Source of the DNA: JAGVSR01 sp033765145
GTDB lineage: Bacteria; Pseudomonadota; Alphaproteobacteria; Rhizobiales; Hyphomicrobiaceae
Length of the DNA: 64,000 nt
Assembly: GCA_033765145.1 (NCBI GenBank)
Contig: JANRIH010000015.1
Span: forward strand, 124,001 to 188,000
Reading direction: 5' to 3'
Shown here piece after piece: positions 1 through 8,950 of this stretch. The first letter of the stretch is position 1; the number at the start of each line of letters is the position of its first letter. The notes beneath the pieces are model-generated. The model saw only the letters and a list, made by a program, of their open reading frames with translations, did not search any database and had not been told where the DNA came from. The translations under genes and the position numbers were made by a program.

Positions 1-1238
1 TTCAAGACCCAAGGTTCGTCGAGATCGACGACGATGAGATCGGCCGGAAGGCCCTTTTCGAGACGGCCCGCGGGCAGATTGAAGAGCTTGGCGGGGTTCG
101 AAGTCATCGGTCGAAGGAGCGCCGGCAGATCGACGTCACCGGAATGGTAGAGCCGGAGCGCCGCAGCGAGGAGAGTTTCGAGGCCCGCAGCACCATCGGC
201 GGCTTCGGCGAACGGGCGCCGCTTCACCTCCGCATCCTGCGGGTCGTGGCTCGAGACGACCACATCGATTTCGCCAGCCGCGAGGGCTCGGACCATGGCT
301 TGGCGATCCTCTTCGCGGCGGAGTGGGGGGCGCACCTTGAGGAAAGTGCGATAGGAGCCGATGTCGTTCTCGTTGAGCGTCAGGTGGTTGATCGAAACAC
401 CGCAAGTGACGGGGAGACCGCGTGCCTTGGCCGCGTTCACGACGGCGAGGCTCGCGGCGCAGCTGATGGTCGCGGCGTGATAGCGTCCGCCCGTCATCTC
501 GACCAAGCGCACGTCACGTTCGAGCGTAATGACCTCTCCCATGCGGGGGATACCGGCGAGCCCGAGGCGCGTTGCGACTTCGCCCGAGTTCATGGACCCG
601 GACCCGCATAGGAAGGGGTCTTCGGTGTGGTGAACGATGAGCGCATCGAAGTCGCGTGCGTAGAGCAGCACGTTGCGCATGACGCGCGTGTTCGCGACGC
701 TCGACTTTCCGTTCGAGAAGGCGATGGCACCCGCGCGTTGCAGGAGACCGATCTCTGTCATCTCCTCGCCCTTGAGGCCCTTCGTCATGGCGGCCATGGT
801 GCGGACATGGACCCGGGCGTTCGCGGCGGCGCGGCGCTGGATGAAGTCGACGAGCGAGACTTGGTCGATCACGGGGTTCGTGTCGGGCATCACGATCATA
901 GTCGTGACGCCGCCGGCGGCCGCGGAGAAACTGGCCGTCTTCAAGGTCTCGCGGTGTTCGTAGCCCGGCTCGCCCGTGAAAACCTGGGCGTCGATGAGGC
1001 CCGGACAGAGGAGCCGGCCCTTGCAGTCGACGACCTTCACCCCTTCCGGCGCATTGCGTCTGAGGTGCGGTCCGAGATCGGCGATGAGCCCGTCTTTCTC
1101 CAGAAGTCCGCCGGGCTCGTCTCGTCCGCTGGCCGGGTCCAACAGACGTGCGTTGATATAGACGGTGGCGGAGGTTGCCGAAGGCTCCTTCTCGCGGCGC
1201 GGCGTCGTCAGCTTGGCGCTCATGTCGCGGTTGCTCAT
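1..1238 (-). CDS. pyrC: Dihydroorotase-like PyrC, probably non-catalytic (3' part cut by window edge)
   Basis: Amidohydrolase-fold protein of the dihydroorotase class; the stop lies beyond the left edge. ATG at 1238 overlaps the pyrB stop (ATGA), so the two are translationally coupled. The first metal-binding motif, normally Asp-x-His-x-His-Leu-Arg-Glu-Pro-Gly, reads LIDAQVFTGEPG, so both histidines are missing. Later dihydroorotase features remain, such as TNPVIDQ, HHTEDPFL and a C-terminal SHDPQD stretch. Known of the family: Pseudomonas carries such an inactive PyrC' bound to aspartate carbamoyltransferase as a scaffold, beside a separate active dihydroorotase. Inference: this protein likely supports PyrB rather than cyclising carbamoyl aspartate. 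High confidence in family, moderate in loss of activity. Confidence 0.9.
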   Translation of the reverse strand, partial: MSNRDMSAKLTTPRREKEPSATSATVYINARLLDPASGRDEPGGLLEKDGLIADLGPHLRRNAPEGVKVVDCKGRLLCPGLIDAQVFTGEPGYEHRETLKTASFSAAAGGVTTMIVMPDTNPVIDQVSLVDFIQRRAAANARVHVRTMAAMTKGLKGEEMTEIGLLQRAGAIAFSNGKSSVANTRVMRNVLLYARDFDALIVHHTEDPFLCGSGSMNSGEVATRLGLAGIPRMGEVITLERDVRLVEMTGGRYHAATISCAASLAVVNAAKARGLPVTCGVSINHLTLNENDIGSYRTFLKVRPPLRREEDRQAMVRALAAGEIDVVVSSHDPQDAEVKRRPFAEAADGAAGLETLLAAALRLYHSGDVDLPALLRPMTSNPAKLFNLPAGRLEKGLPADLIVVDLDEPWVL

Positions 1239-2206
1239 CGCTTCACGGCCGAGCGGCCGGGGAGGTTGGTCGCGAGCGCCTCGAGCACGGCCATGCGGAC
1301 CGCGACACCCATTTCAACTTGCTCGCGGATCACGCTCCGTGGATCGTCGGCTATGGACGAGGCGATCTCGACACCGCGGTTCATGGGGCCGGGATGCATG
1401 ACGAGCGCATCCGGCTTCGCGCGCTCGAGCTTCTCGTGATCGAGACCGAAGAAGTGAAAGTACTCGCGCGTCGAGGGCACGTAGGAGCTTTCCATGCGCT
1501 CACGCTGCAGGCGCAGCATCATCACGACGTCGGCGCCGTCGATGCCCTTCCACATGTCGGTGAACACCTCCGCGCCGAGCCTGTGAGGCTCGGCCGGCAG
1601 AAGTGTCGAGGGCGCGACGATGCGGACGCGGGCGCCGAGCGTGTTCAAGACGTTGATGTTCGAGCGCGCGACGCGACTGTGAAGAATGTCTCCGCAGATT
1701 GCGACGATGAGGCCCGAAACCCGGCCTTTAGCCCGGCGGATGGTCAGCGCGTCCAGCAGGGCTTGCGTCGGGTGCTGATGGGCGCCGTCGCCGGCGTTGA
1801 TGACGGAGCAGTCGACCTTCTGCGACAGAAGTTCCACCGCGCCGGCCGCGTGGTGGCGCACGACGATGATGTCGGGGCGCATGGCATTCAAGGTGATCGC
1901 CGTGTCGATCAGGGTCTCGCCCTTTGTCACTGACGAGGTCGCGACGTTCATGTTCATGACGTCGGCGCCAAGCCGCTTCGCCGCCAGCTCGAACGAGGAT
2001 TGCGTGCGCGTCGAGCTTTCGAAGAACAGGTTGATCAGCGTTTTGGCGTGCAGAACCTCCCGCTTGCGCTCGGGATGGTGCTGGCGATCGGCGTTGACGT
2101 CCGCCAGATCGAGAATGAAATTAATCTCACTCGCCGTCAGTGCCTCGGTCGAGAGCAGATGGCGGTGCGGGAAGCTCGGTCGAAGCTTCTGTGCGACGTT
2201 GGTCAT
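1235..2206 (-). CDS. pyrB: Aspartate carbamoyltransferase catalytic subunit
   Basis: Condenses carbamoyl phosphate with aspartate in the first committed step of de novo pyrimidine synthesis, in the cytosol. The carbamoyl-phosphate motif FFESSTRTQSSFE lies in the N-terminal half. The HQHPTQALLDALT motif sits mid-protein and HPGPMNRGVE near the C-terminus. The chosen ATG at 2206 gives 323 residues, close to the usual 305-320; an in-frame start at 2245 would add 13 residues with no visible ribosome site. No regulatory PyrI is present. The gene overlaps the downstream PyrC-like gene by 4 nt, consistent with a PyrB/PyrC' complex. Very confident. Confidence 0.95.
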   Translation of the reverse strand: MTNVAQKLRPSFPHRHLLSTEALTASEINFILDLADVNADRQHHPERKREVLHAKTLINLFFESSTRTQSSFELAAKRLGADVMNMNVATSSVTKGETLIDTAITLNAMRPDIIVVRHHAAGAVELLSQKVDCSVINAGDGAHQHPTQALLDALTIRRAKGRVSGLIVAICGDILHSRVARSNINVLNTLGARVRIVAPSTLLPAEPHRLGAEVFTDMWKGIDGADVVMMLRLQRERMESSYVPSTREYFHFFGLDHEKLERAKPDALVMHPGPMNRGVEIASSIADDPRSVIREQVEMGVAVRMAVLEALATNLPGRSAVKR

Positions 2207-2331
2207 TAAAGCCGCTTCTATAGGGGCAAGTCGCGCGATGGGCAAGCGGTCCCTGACGGCTGTCCCCAGGGTCGAGGACGGGGTCCGCGCGATGTGCTTA
2301 ATGTTTCTTTGATTCCCTCACGAGGCGGGCG

Positions 2332-3990
2332 ATGCACGATCCCTTTCCGGCGCATGAGGTTTTGAACCAGTCGCCCCCATTCGAGGATGTCAACCTCTAC
2401 ACGTCGGACGTGGCGCTCATGGAAGCGGTCGTTCGTGAGGGTGGTGGGCAGGCTCAGCGGGCGCTCGTTTCGTTCGGGCTCGTGGCGGGCTCTGCGGAAG
2501 CCTTCGATCTCGCTCGAAAGGCGAACGCAAACCCGCCGCGGCTCCAGACGCACGATCGGACCGGACGGCGGATCGATCTCGTCGAATACCATCCCGCCTA
2601 TCACGATCTCATGCGGCTGTCGTTCGGCGAGGGGCTCAACGGCTCCTCGTTCGCGCACCATTTGCCTCAGGGGGCGGAGCGCGCGAACGCGCACGCGGAA
2701 CGGGCCGCGGCCTTCTTCATCGCGGCCCAGATGGAATCCGGACATTGCTGTCCGGTGACGATGACGCACGCCGCCGCGCCCGTTGTTCTGCAGAACGCGA
2801 CTCTCGCGGCGGATTGGCTGCCACTCATGGTGTCGCGCAGCTACGATCCGCGGTTCGTGCCGGCGGCCGAAAAGTCGGCGGTCACGATCGGCATGGGCAT
2901 GACCGAAAACCAGGGCGGATCGGACGTCCGGCAGATTCGCACGGTGGCGGAAGAGACCGGAGACGGCGCCTATCGGCTCATGGGCCAGAAATGGTTCCTC
3001 TCCGCGCCCATGTCGGATGCGTTTCTCGTTCTGGCGCAGGCTTCGGGCGGTCTCTCCTGCTTTCTGATGCCGCGCTACCTGCCGGACGGTCGCGTCAACG
3101 CCATGGCGCTCGTGCGCCTCAAGGACAAACTCGGCAACCGGTCGAATGCGTCTGCCGAGGCTCAGTTGGACGGCGCCCTCGCGTGGCGGATCGGTGAGGA
3201 AGGCCGAGGTGTCGCAACCATCATCGATATGGTGACGCATTGCCGGCTCGACTGCGCACTGGCGTCCGCCGCGCTCATGCGCTCGGCCGTCGCCCATGCG
3301 CTCCATCATGCCGAGCATCGGACCGCGAACGGGCGGACACTCATCGAACAGCCGCTCATGATGCACGTGCTCGCCGATCTCGTGCTCGACGTGGAGGCCG
3401 CCGTCGCCTTGTCGTTCCGGCTGGCGCGCGCCTTCGATCGCGCCAAGGACCCGCGGGCGGCGGCGTGGCGGCGGATCATGACACCTGTCACGAAATACTG
3501 GGTGACCAAAGTCGCGCCTGGCGTCGTTGGGGAGGCGATGGAGTGCCTCGGCGGCAATGGCTACACCGAGGACTGGCCGTTGGCGCGGCACTATCGCGAG
3601 GCGCCGGTCAATGCGATCTGGGAAGGCACCGGCAACGTGATGGCGCTCGATGTGCTGCGCGTCCTGCAGAAGGAGCCGGACGTTGCCGAAATCGTCACGG
3701 ACGAATTGCGCGGCGCGTCGCAGGGCGAGCCGCGACTGAAGGCGGCGTTCCAGCGATTGGAAACGATGCTGACGGAGCCGAGGCTTCTCGATCTCAGGGG
3801 ACGCGCGCTCGTCGAGGCGTTGGGTGTTCTCGCGGCGGCGACGATCTTGCGGGCGGCCGCGCCGCCGGCGGTGGCGGAGGCCTTCATTTCGACGCGGCTC
3901 GGCGGGACGACGCGGCAGACCTACGGCCAGGGACTCGAGGGGACCGATTTGAAGGCGATCGTCGCGCGCGCGAGCCCGAACCGCAGGTAA
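2332..3990 (+). CDS. AidB-like acyl-CoA dehydrogenase family protein
   Basis: A 552-residue FAD-dependent acyl-CoA dehydrogenase-fold protein. Its long N-terminal extension and overall length match the AidB branch (E. coli AidB, alkylation response) rather than the usual 380-residue beta-oxidation enzymes. Flavin-region motif GMGMTENQGGSDVR is near residues 187-200. The C-terminal block ECLGGNGYTEDWPLARHYREA leads to WEGTGN near residue 432, which carries the glutamate that serves as base in many acyl-CoA dehydrogenases. A GAGGCGGG ribosome site precedes the ATG. It is divergent from pyrB and stands alone. Role is either an isovaleryl-CoA-type dehydrogenase or an AidB-like DNA-protection protein; sequence alone does not decide. 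Confidence 0.85.
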   Translation: MHDPFPAHEVLNQSPPFEDVNLYTSDVALMEAVVREGGGQAQRALVSFGLVAGSAEAFDLARKANANPPRLQTHDRTGRRIDLVEYHPAYHDLMRLSFGEGLNGSSFAHHLPQGAERANAHAERAAAFFIAAQMESGHCCPVTMTHAAAPVVLQNATLAADWLPLMVSRSYDPRFVPAAEKSAVTIGMGMTENQGGSDVRQIRTVAEETGDGAYRLMGQKWFLSAPMSDAFLVLAQASGGLSCFLMPRYLPDGRVNAMALVRLKDKLGNRSNASAEAQLDGALAWRIGEEGRGVATIIDMVTHCRLDCALASAALMRSAVAHALHHAEHRTANGRTLIEQPLMMHVLADLVLDVEAAVALSFRLARAFDRAKDPRAAAWRRIMTPVTKYWVTKVAPGVVGEAMECLGGNGYTEDWPLARHYREAPVNAIWEGTGNVMALDVLRVLQKEPDVAEIVTDELRGASQGEPRLKAAFQRLETMLTEPRLLDLRGRALVEALGVLAAATILRAAAPPAVAEAFISTRLGGTTRQTYGQGLEGTDLKAIVARASPNRR

Positions 3991-4043
3991 GCGGAGCAGA
4001 GTCAGGCTTACATCCGCGATGTGCGCACAGGTAGCCCCAGACC

Positions 4044-4583
4044 TCAATTCCGCATCCGGTCGAGGGCGCCCTGGAGGATGAGGGTCGCTGCGAGTTTGTC
4101 GATCACTTCCGCCCGGCGCTTTCGCGTCGCATCCGCTGCGATCAGCATCCGCTCGGCTTCGGCCGTCGTCAGGCGCTCGTCCCAGAGCAGAATGGGTAGT
4201 GGCGAGAGCTTGTTGAGATTGCGGGCGAGGGCGCGTGTCGCCTGGCAACGCGGCCCTTCGGTCCCGTCGAGGTTTTTTGGAAGGCCGAGCACGAGGCCGC
4301 CGACACCGTGCTCCGCGATGTGTCCGAAGAGGCGTTCGGCGTCGGGCGTGAATTTCGTCCGGCGTATCGTCTCGAACCCCGATGCGACCGTGCGGCCGAT
4401 ATCCGACAGGGCAAGTCCCCACGTCTTCGTTCCTGCGTCGATGCCGATGAGGCGCTTGCCGGGGGGCAAGAGCGCGCGGAACGCGATCGGGTCCTCGAGC
4501 GTTGTCCCGGTCACGTTTTGATCATCAGCGGCAACGGTCACGCGGCCTCCCGGCGCAATTTGAACATGCGATCTTGCATTCAT
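4044..4583 (-). CDS. ruvX: RuvX/YqgF family putative Holliday junction resolvase / pre-16S rRNA nuclease
   Basis: RNase H-fold nuclease family, known from E. coli YqgF to act in 16S rRNA 5'-end maturation and proposed as a Holliday junction resolvase. Acidic motifs are visible: IGIDAGTKTWGLALSD near residues 45-60, VLGLPKNLDG mid-protein, LWDERLTTAEAER, and a C-terminal DKLAATLILQ with the final aspartate. At 179 residues it is longer than the usual 140-150 because of about 40 extra N-terminal residues, so a later start is possible. It is convergent with the AidB-like gene and divergent from the hydrolase at 4653. Confident in family. Confidence 0.9.
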   Translation of the reverse strand: MNARSHVQIAPGGRVTVAADDQNVTGTTLEDPIAFRALLPPGKRLIGIDAGTKTWGLALSDIGRTVASGFETIRRTKFTPDAERLFGHIAEHGVGGLVLGLPKNLDGTEGPRCQATRALARNLNKLSPLPILLWDERLTTAEAERMLIAADATRKRRAEVIDKLAATLILQGALDRMRN

Positions 4584-4652
4584 ATCGCGGCGCTATAGAT
4601 AGCGGGCGCGCGGACGTCACACTGCGAAGTTCGACTCGATGGGGGAACAGCC

Positions 4653-5342
4653 ATGAAGATCACGTGGTTTGGGCATTCATGCTTTCGGGTCGAGACCGGC
4701 AGCAGCATCGTTCTCTTCGATCCGTTCCTCAAAGGCAATCCGACATTCGAAGCGTCGGGAATTTCGTTCGACGAGGCGACGGGCGGCGTCACGCACGTGG
4801 CACTCACGCATGGTCACGATGACCACCTCGGTGACGCGGCCGAAATATGCGCGGCGACGGGTGCCGTTCTTTTCGCCGTCTACGAACTCGCGGCCTATCT
4901 CGCAGGGCAGGGCGTCAACAACGTCGAATATATGAACACCGGCGGCACGGTGGCATCGACCGATTTCACGGTCAGTCTGGTCGACGCCAAGCATTCATCG
5001 TCTTCCAAAGGCGTCTATCTCGGCAATCCATGCGGCGTGGTGCTTGCGACCGCGGCGGATAAGACGCTCCTGCACATGGGGGATACGGACATCTTCCCCG
5101 GCATGGCCCTCATCAACGAGATCTACCGGCCTCAGATCGGGATCGTGCCGATCGGCGACCGGTTTACGATGGGCGCCAGGACGGCCGCGCTCGCCTGCAA
5201 GAAATACTTTTCGTTCGAGACGGTGCTGCCCTGCCACTACGGCACGTTTCCGATCATCGACCAGAGCGCGGACAAATTCGTCGCCGAATTGGGCGGGACG
5301 GTTGTCCGGGTGCCGAAGGTCGGGGAGGCTGTTGTCGTCTGA
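4653..5342 (+). CDS. UPF0173-type metallo-beta-lactamase-fold metal-dependent hydrolase
   Basis: A 229-residue single-domain hydrolase. The zinc motif HGHDDH is at residues 53-58, with further ligands suggested by the HSSSSKG and MGDTD segments and a late CHYGTFP. The N-terminus MKITWFGHSCFRVET is characteristic of the UPF0173/YtkL group of uncharacterised hydrolases. A strong GGGGGA ribosome site lies 6 nt before the ATG. No signal peptide is visible, so it is probably cytosolic. Substrate unknown. It stands alone between divergent ruvX and the MFS/spermidine synthase gene. Confidence 0.9.
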   Translation: MKITWFGHSCFRVETGSSIVLFDPFLKGNPTFEASGISFDEATGGVTHVALTHGHDDHLGDAAEICAATGAVLFAVYELAAYLAGQGVNNVEYMNTGGTVASTDFTVSLVDAKHSSSSKGVYLGNPCGVVLATAADKTLLHMGDTDIFPGMALINEIYRPQIGIVPIGDRFTMGARTAALACKKYFSFETVLPCHYGTFPIIDQSADKFVAELGGTVVRVPKVGEAVVV

Positions 5343-5494
5343 ACGGGCTGGGGTCCGATCGGCTGACCCCGCGCGGGGAGGCCGTCTGGGCCATCGCCCG
5401 TGAACCGCAGCCCGGAATCGGTGCAATCCTTCATTCATGCTCAACCAATCCTGCCTAGGCTCGCGCTCGGATATGGGCGCGGAGTGACTTCGGC

Positions 5495-7789
5495 ATGAGT
5501 TCGGGCAGCGTGGGTGCGGGGACCAAGACTGACGGCGCGGCTGGCCGTCACCGGGTTTTGACCATGGACGCCGGGCTTCTCGCGGTGTTCTCGGGCACGC
5601 TTTTCCTGTCGGCGCTGTTACTCTTTTCCGTGCAGCCGATGTTCGCAAAAATGGTGTTGCCGCAACTCGGCGGCTCGCCGTCGGTCTGGGCCGTGTCGAC
5701 CTGCTTCTTCCAGGCGGTGCTGCTCGCTGGATACTGCTACGCGCATGTTCTCAACCGGTTCGTCGACTGGCGGCTCGCGCCCGGCGTCCATCTTGCCGTC
5801 CTCGTGGCGGCCTTCATGGCGCTCCCGATCGCGCTGCCGGGCGGTCTCTCCGATCCGCCGTCAGAGGGTGCTGCTGCTTGGCTCATCGGCGTGCTCGCTA
5901 TTGGCGTCGGGCTACCTTTCTTTGCCGTGTCGGCCAATGCTCCGTTGCTGCAGGCCTGGTTCAGCCGGACGGGATCGCAGCATGCGGCGGACCCTTATTT
6001 TCTCTACGGTGCGTCAAACCTCGGCAGCCTCCTCGCGCTCCTTGCCTATCCGATCGCCATCGAGCCCGTGATCGGACTTCAGGTTCAGGCGTCTCTGTGG
6101 ACAACGGGCTTTTTCCTGCTCGCGGTGTCGATCGCGGCATCGGCACTTGTGATGCTCAACTTCGCGCCTGCCAGAGTTTCTGCGACTAGTCTCGTCGCAC
6201 GCGACTTTTCGGGAGAGACGCCGACCGTGGGGCGGGTCCTCTCCTGGATCTTCTACGCGGCCGTCCCCTCGGGACTGCTCGTCGCCTTCACGACGCATCT
6301 TTCGACCGACATCGCGGCCGCGCCGTTCCTGTGGGTCATACCTCTCGCTATTTTCCTGGCGACGTTCGTCGTCGTCTTCCGCGAGCGCGCCCTCGTTCCG
6401 ATGGGATCGGTGACACTCCTGCAGCCGGCGGCGGTCCTCCTGGCCCTCATGAGCCTCGTCTCCGTCCGGTTCGAATGGTGGCACGCGAGCATCGTGACGT
6501 TCGCCGCCTTTCTATTGACGACGCTCGTCGCGCATCGCCGCCTCTACGACGAGCGTCCGGATGCGCGCCACCTGACGGGATTCTATCTCTGGATGTCGTT
6601 CGGGGGCATGTTGGGAGGTCTCTTCGCCGCGATCGTCGCGCCGCAGGTCTTCAATGCGACCTACGAACTTCCCCTGCTCCTTATCGCCGGCATGATGTGC
6701 CGGCCGGGCGCAATGGCGCCGATCGACAAGCCGGTCCTTCGTCGCCTCGCGCTCGTTGCCACGGTCGGCGGTCTAATACTCTTGACTGGGTTCGGCCTCA
6801 TGGCATCCGGCAAGCGCGAATTCGCGTGGATGCTGGCCAATATCATCATGCCCTTCGCTGCGGTGCCGCTGCTTCTCTGGCGTCATGATGCACGGTCGCA
6901 AGCGGCTGTCGTCGCCGTGCTCGTGGCGGTCGTCGTGATGCTGCCTTCGATGCTCAATCGGGGTGAACCGGTCCGGAGCTTCTTCGGCGTCCACCGGATC
7001 ATCGAGACGCCTGATGGGCAAATCCGCCGCCTCGCGCATGGCACGACGAGCCACGGCGCGGAGCGCTTGATCGGCCTCGACGGGCGGCCGGTCTCGCGAC
7101 CGGTGCCCGCGACCTACTATCATCCGTTCTCGCCGATGGCGAAGGCTGTGGATGTCGCCCGCGAGAACCACGATGGACAGCGCGTTTTCCGCGCTGGAAT
7201 TGTCGGGCTCGGGATCGGGTCGATGGCCTGCTACGCCAAAGAGCGCGAGGTCTGGCGGTTCTTCGAGATCGATCAGGCCGTCGTCGACATCGCGACCAAC
7301 CCAAAGCGGTTCCGTTTCTTGTCGACCTGCCAGCCGAACCCCGACATCGTTCTCGGGGACGCGCGGCTGACGGTTGCGAAAGAAGCTGGCGCGAGCTTCG
7401 ACTATCTCCAGATCGACGCTTTTTCGTCGGATTCGGTGCCGACGCATCTCCTGACCGTCGAGGCGATAGGGCTCTATCTCGACAAGCTTTCTAGAGACGG
7501 CGTGCTCGCGGTTCACGTCTCCAACCGTCATCTCGATCTCGCGCCCGTCGCTGCGGCGGCGGCCAAGGCGCATGATGGTGCTCAGGTGGCGATCGTGCGC
7601 AGCATGGATGCGGGTGCCATGCCCGAGGACATGGGGTCGATCGTCGTCATTGTGACGAAGAGCCCGGCCGTCTTCAGTGCTTTCCGGGAGTGGCGGGACA
7701 CCGAGGTCGTCGCATCGGCCACCGTGCCGGCCTGGACGGACGACTATTCCGACATCCTGTCGGCTCTCCGGCGCCATTACGGCTGGTAG
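5495..7789 (+). CDS. Fused MFS-like membrane protein / spermidine synthase-like domain
   Basis: A 764-residue two-domain protein. Residues about 30-490 form many hydrophobic segments of an MFS-like membrane domain, starting LFLSALLLFSVQPMFAKM. The remainder is a soluble spermidine synthase-like Rossmann domain with GIVGLGIGSMACYA near residue 570, an acidic FFEIDQ, GDARLTV and YLQIDAFSSDSVP. This matches the family annotated as fused MFS/spermidine synthase. Whether it makes spermidine is not established, because members often lack the full polyamine-binding residues. A GGAG site precedes the start; a second start, MDAGLLAVF, lies about 24 residues on. It is monocistronic. An aminopropyltransferase coupled to transport is an inference. 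Confidence 0.85.
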   Translation: MSSGSVGAGTKTDGAAGRHRVLTMDAGLLAVFSGTLFLSALLLFSVQPMFAKMVLPQLGGSPSVWAVSTCFFQAVLLAGYCYAHVLNRFVDWRLAPGVHLAVLVAAFMALPIALPGGLSDPPSEGAAAWLIGVLAIGVGLPFFAVSANAPLLQAWFSRTGSQHAADPYFLYGASNLGSLLALLAYPIAIEPVIGLQVQASLWTTGFFLLAVSIAASALVMLNFAPARVSATSLVARDFSGETPTVGRVLSWIFYAAVPSGLLVAFTTHLSTDIAAAPFLWVIPLAIFLATFVVVFRERALVPMGSVTLLQPAAVLLALMSLVSVRFEWWHASIVTFAAFLLTTLVAHRRLYDERPDARHLTGFYLWMSFGGMLGGLFAAIVAPQVFNATYELPLLLIAGMMCRPGAMAPIDKPVLRRLALVATVGGLILLTGFGLMASGKREFAWMLANIIMPFAAVPLLLWRHDARSQAAVVAVLVAVVVMLPSMLNRGEPVRSFFGVHRIIETPDGQIRRLAHGTTSHGAERLIGLDGRPVSRPVPATYYHPFSPMAKAVDVARENHDGQRVFRAGIVGLGIGSMACYAKEREVWRFFEIDQAVVDIATNPKRFRFLSTCQPNPDIVLGDARLTVAKEAGASFDYLQIDAFSSDSVPTHLLTVEAIGLYLDKLSRDGVLAVHVSNRHLDLAPVAAAAAKAHDGAQVAIVRSMDAGAMPEDMGSIVVIVTKSPAVFSAFREWRDTEVVASATVPAWTDDYSDILSALRRHYGW

Positions 7790-7943
7790 GCGCGCCGTCT
7801 TGGCGAATAACCTCGGTCCAATCTGGCCGTCCCGTGATCGGAGGGTCGCGAGCGCCTTGTTGCGCTTGCCCTGCCAATGGCTCTAAGAGTGCCAGGTACG
7901 CCGGATGCCGATGGGCTCAGTCCGGAAAACGCAAGGAATTTCA

Positions 7944-8231
7944 ATGCAGGTCGATGAGGCCACGGTGCGGCGCATCGCGCGTCTGGCGCGCATCAAGGTG
8001 ACGCCGGATGAAGCAAAAGCGCTGGAAGGCGAATTGTCCGGAATTCTCGATTGGGTGAAACAACTCGACGAGGTGGACACGTCCAACGTCGAACCGATGA
8101 CCCGTGTCGTGCCGATCGCGCTCAAGATGCGTGAGGACGCAGTGACCGACGGGGGCATCGCCGACGATGTGACGAAGAACGCGCCGAACAGCGAAGACAA
8201 TTACTTCGTCGTGCCGAAAGTCGTGGAGTAG
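7944..8231 (+). CDS. gatC: Asp-tRNA(Asn)/Glu-tRNA(Gln) amidotransferase subunit C
   Basis: Small subunit that holds GatA and GatB together in the GatCAB complex, which amidates misacylated Glu-tRNA(Gln) and/or Asp-tRNA(Asn). The 95-residue protein shows the hallmark N-terminus VRRIARLARIKVTPDE and the mid-section ILDWVKQLDEVDTSNVEPM. The ATG at 7944 is preceded by AAGGA and removes 13 atypical residues compared with the upstream ATG at 7905. gatA follows about 700 nt later, after two small genes, and gatB is further on, so the gat genes are a loose cluster. Confidence 0.95.
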   Translation: MQVDEATVRRIARLARIKVTPDEAKALEGELSGILDWVKQLDEVDTSNVEPMTRVVPIALKMREDAVTDGGIADDVTKNAPNSEDNYFVVPKVVE

Positions 8232-8267
8232 TCCTCGGGACATGCATGCAATCGGGAGGGTCGAACC

Positions 8268-8522
8268 ATGAGCAAGCTGTTTTTCGTTCTGGCCATCGCC
8301 CTTATCGCGGTGGGCGCGATCGTTCTCTTGGGCCCGCTGATCGAGGCCGTGCCCGGCCCATCGCTCGGACCGATGGAGGAAGGCACGTTCGCTGTCGTCC
8401 GCGACGTGGCCCAGCAAGTCAATGCGCCGCTCTCGATCCTATTCGGCCTCATGAGCCTTTACTACTCGCGGCGGACCTATCTCGAACGGAAGCGCGAGAA
8501 CGAGAGGAACGGCCGCTCGTGA
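8268..8522 (+). CDS. Small two-segment membrane protein in the gat cluster
   Basis: An 84-residue unrecognised protein. The N-terminal hydrophobic helix (residues 3-28, LFFVLAIALIAVGAIVLL core) and a weaker second segment near residues 50-65 (APLSILFGLMSLYY) suggest two membrane passes. A basic tail (RRTYLERKRENERNGR) should face the cytosol. A strong GGGAGG ribosome site is 8 nt upstream. Its stop overlaps the next gene's GTG start (GTGA), so the two are probably co-translated. Function unknown. Confidence 0.75.
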   Translation: MSKLFFVLAIALIAVGAIVLLGPLIEAVPGPSLGPMEEGTFAVVRDVAQQVNAPLSILFGLMSLYYSRRTYLERKRENERNGRS

Positions 8523-8950
8523 CCGTCGTCCGCATCTTGCTCGCAGCGCTGGCGCTCGTTGCCGCCGTCCATCCGTCGGCGACGCGAGCTGCCGAGACCG
8601 CTGACTTCATTTCGGGAACGTATGTGATCGAAGGTCGATGTCCGGCGCTTGCGGCGCTTCAAGCGGGCGGCGATAGGAATGTCTCGACTGTGCCTGAAAC
8701 GCTGACGCGCGACGGGTTCCAGTCGTGGGAAGGTGGCTGCACGTTCGACGACGTGAACGAAATTTCGCCCGGCCGACTGTGGCGCGCGCGCATGGACTGC
8801 CACGAAGGGCCTGAAGAATGGGAAGAGACGGATACGTTCTCGTTCGATCCGGAACAGGGCACGATCACGGTCGTCGTTGACGATCGCGCGGTCGAGGGCG
8901 AGCGCACGACATACGTCCGCTGCGACAGCGGAAAGGAACCCAAGAATTGA
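8519..8950 (+). CDS. Secreted hypothetical protein with four cysteines
   Basis: A 143-residue protein read from GTG at 8519, overlapping the preceding stop. An N-terminal hydrophobic stretch (VVRILLAALALVAAVHPSATRAAET) looks like a signal peptide with an AxA-type cleavage site near residue 22. The mature part has spaced cysteines at CPALAAL, GGCTF, MDCHEG and VRCDSG, which may form two disulfides in the periplasm. Its stop overlaps the TTG start of gatA, so gatA translation probably depends on it. No family recognised. Confidence 0.75.
   Translation: MTVVRILLAALALVAAVHPSATRAAETADFISGTYVIEGRCPALAALQAGGDRNVSTVPETLTRDGFQSWEGGCTFDDVNEISPGRLWRARMDCHEGPEEWEETDTFSFDPEQGTITVVVDDRAVEGERTTYVRCDSGKEPKN

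Noticed and set aside
2218..4422. 734-codon open frame on the minus strand across the acyl-CoA dehydrogenase gene
   Set aside because: Arg/Pro-rich shadow typical of GC-rich genes; the plus-strand frame has clear acyl-CoA dehydrogenase motifs.
5366..5380. CCCCGCGCGGGG palindrome after the hydrolase gene
   Set aside because: No T-run and a loop of four or fewer bases; cannot support a terminator call by itself.
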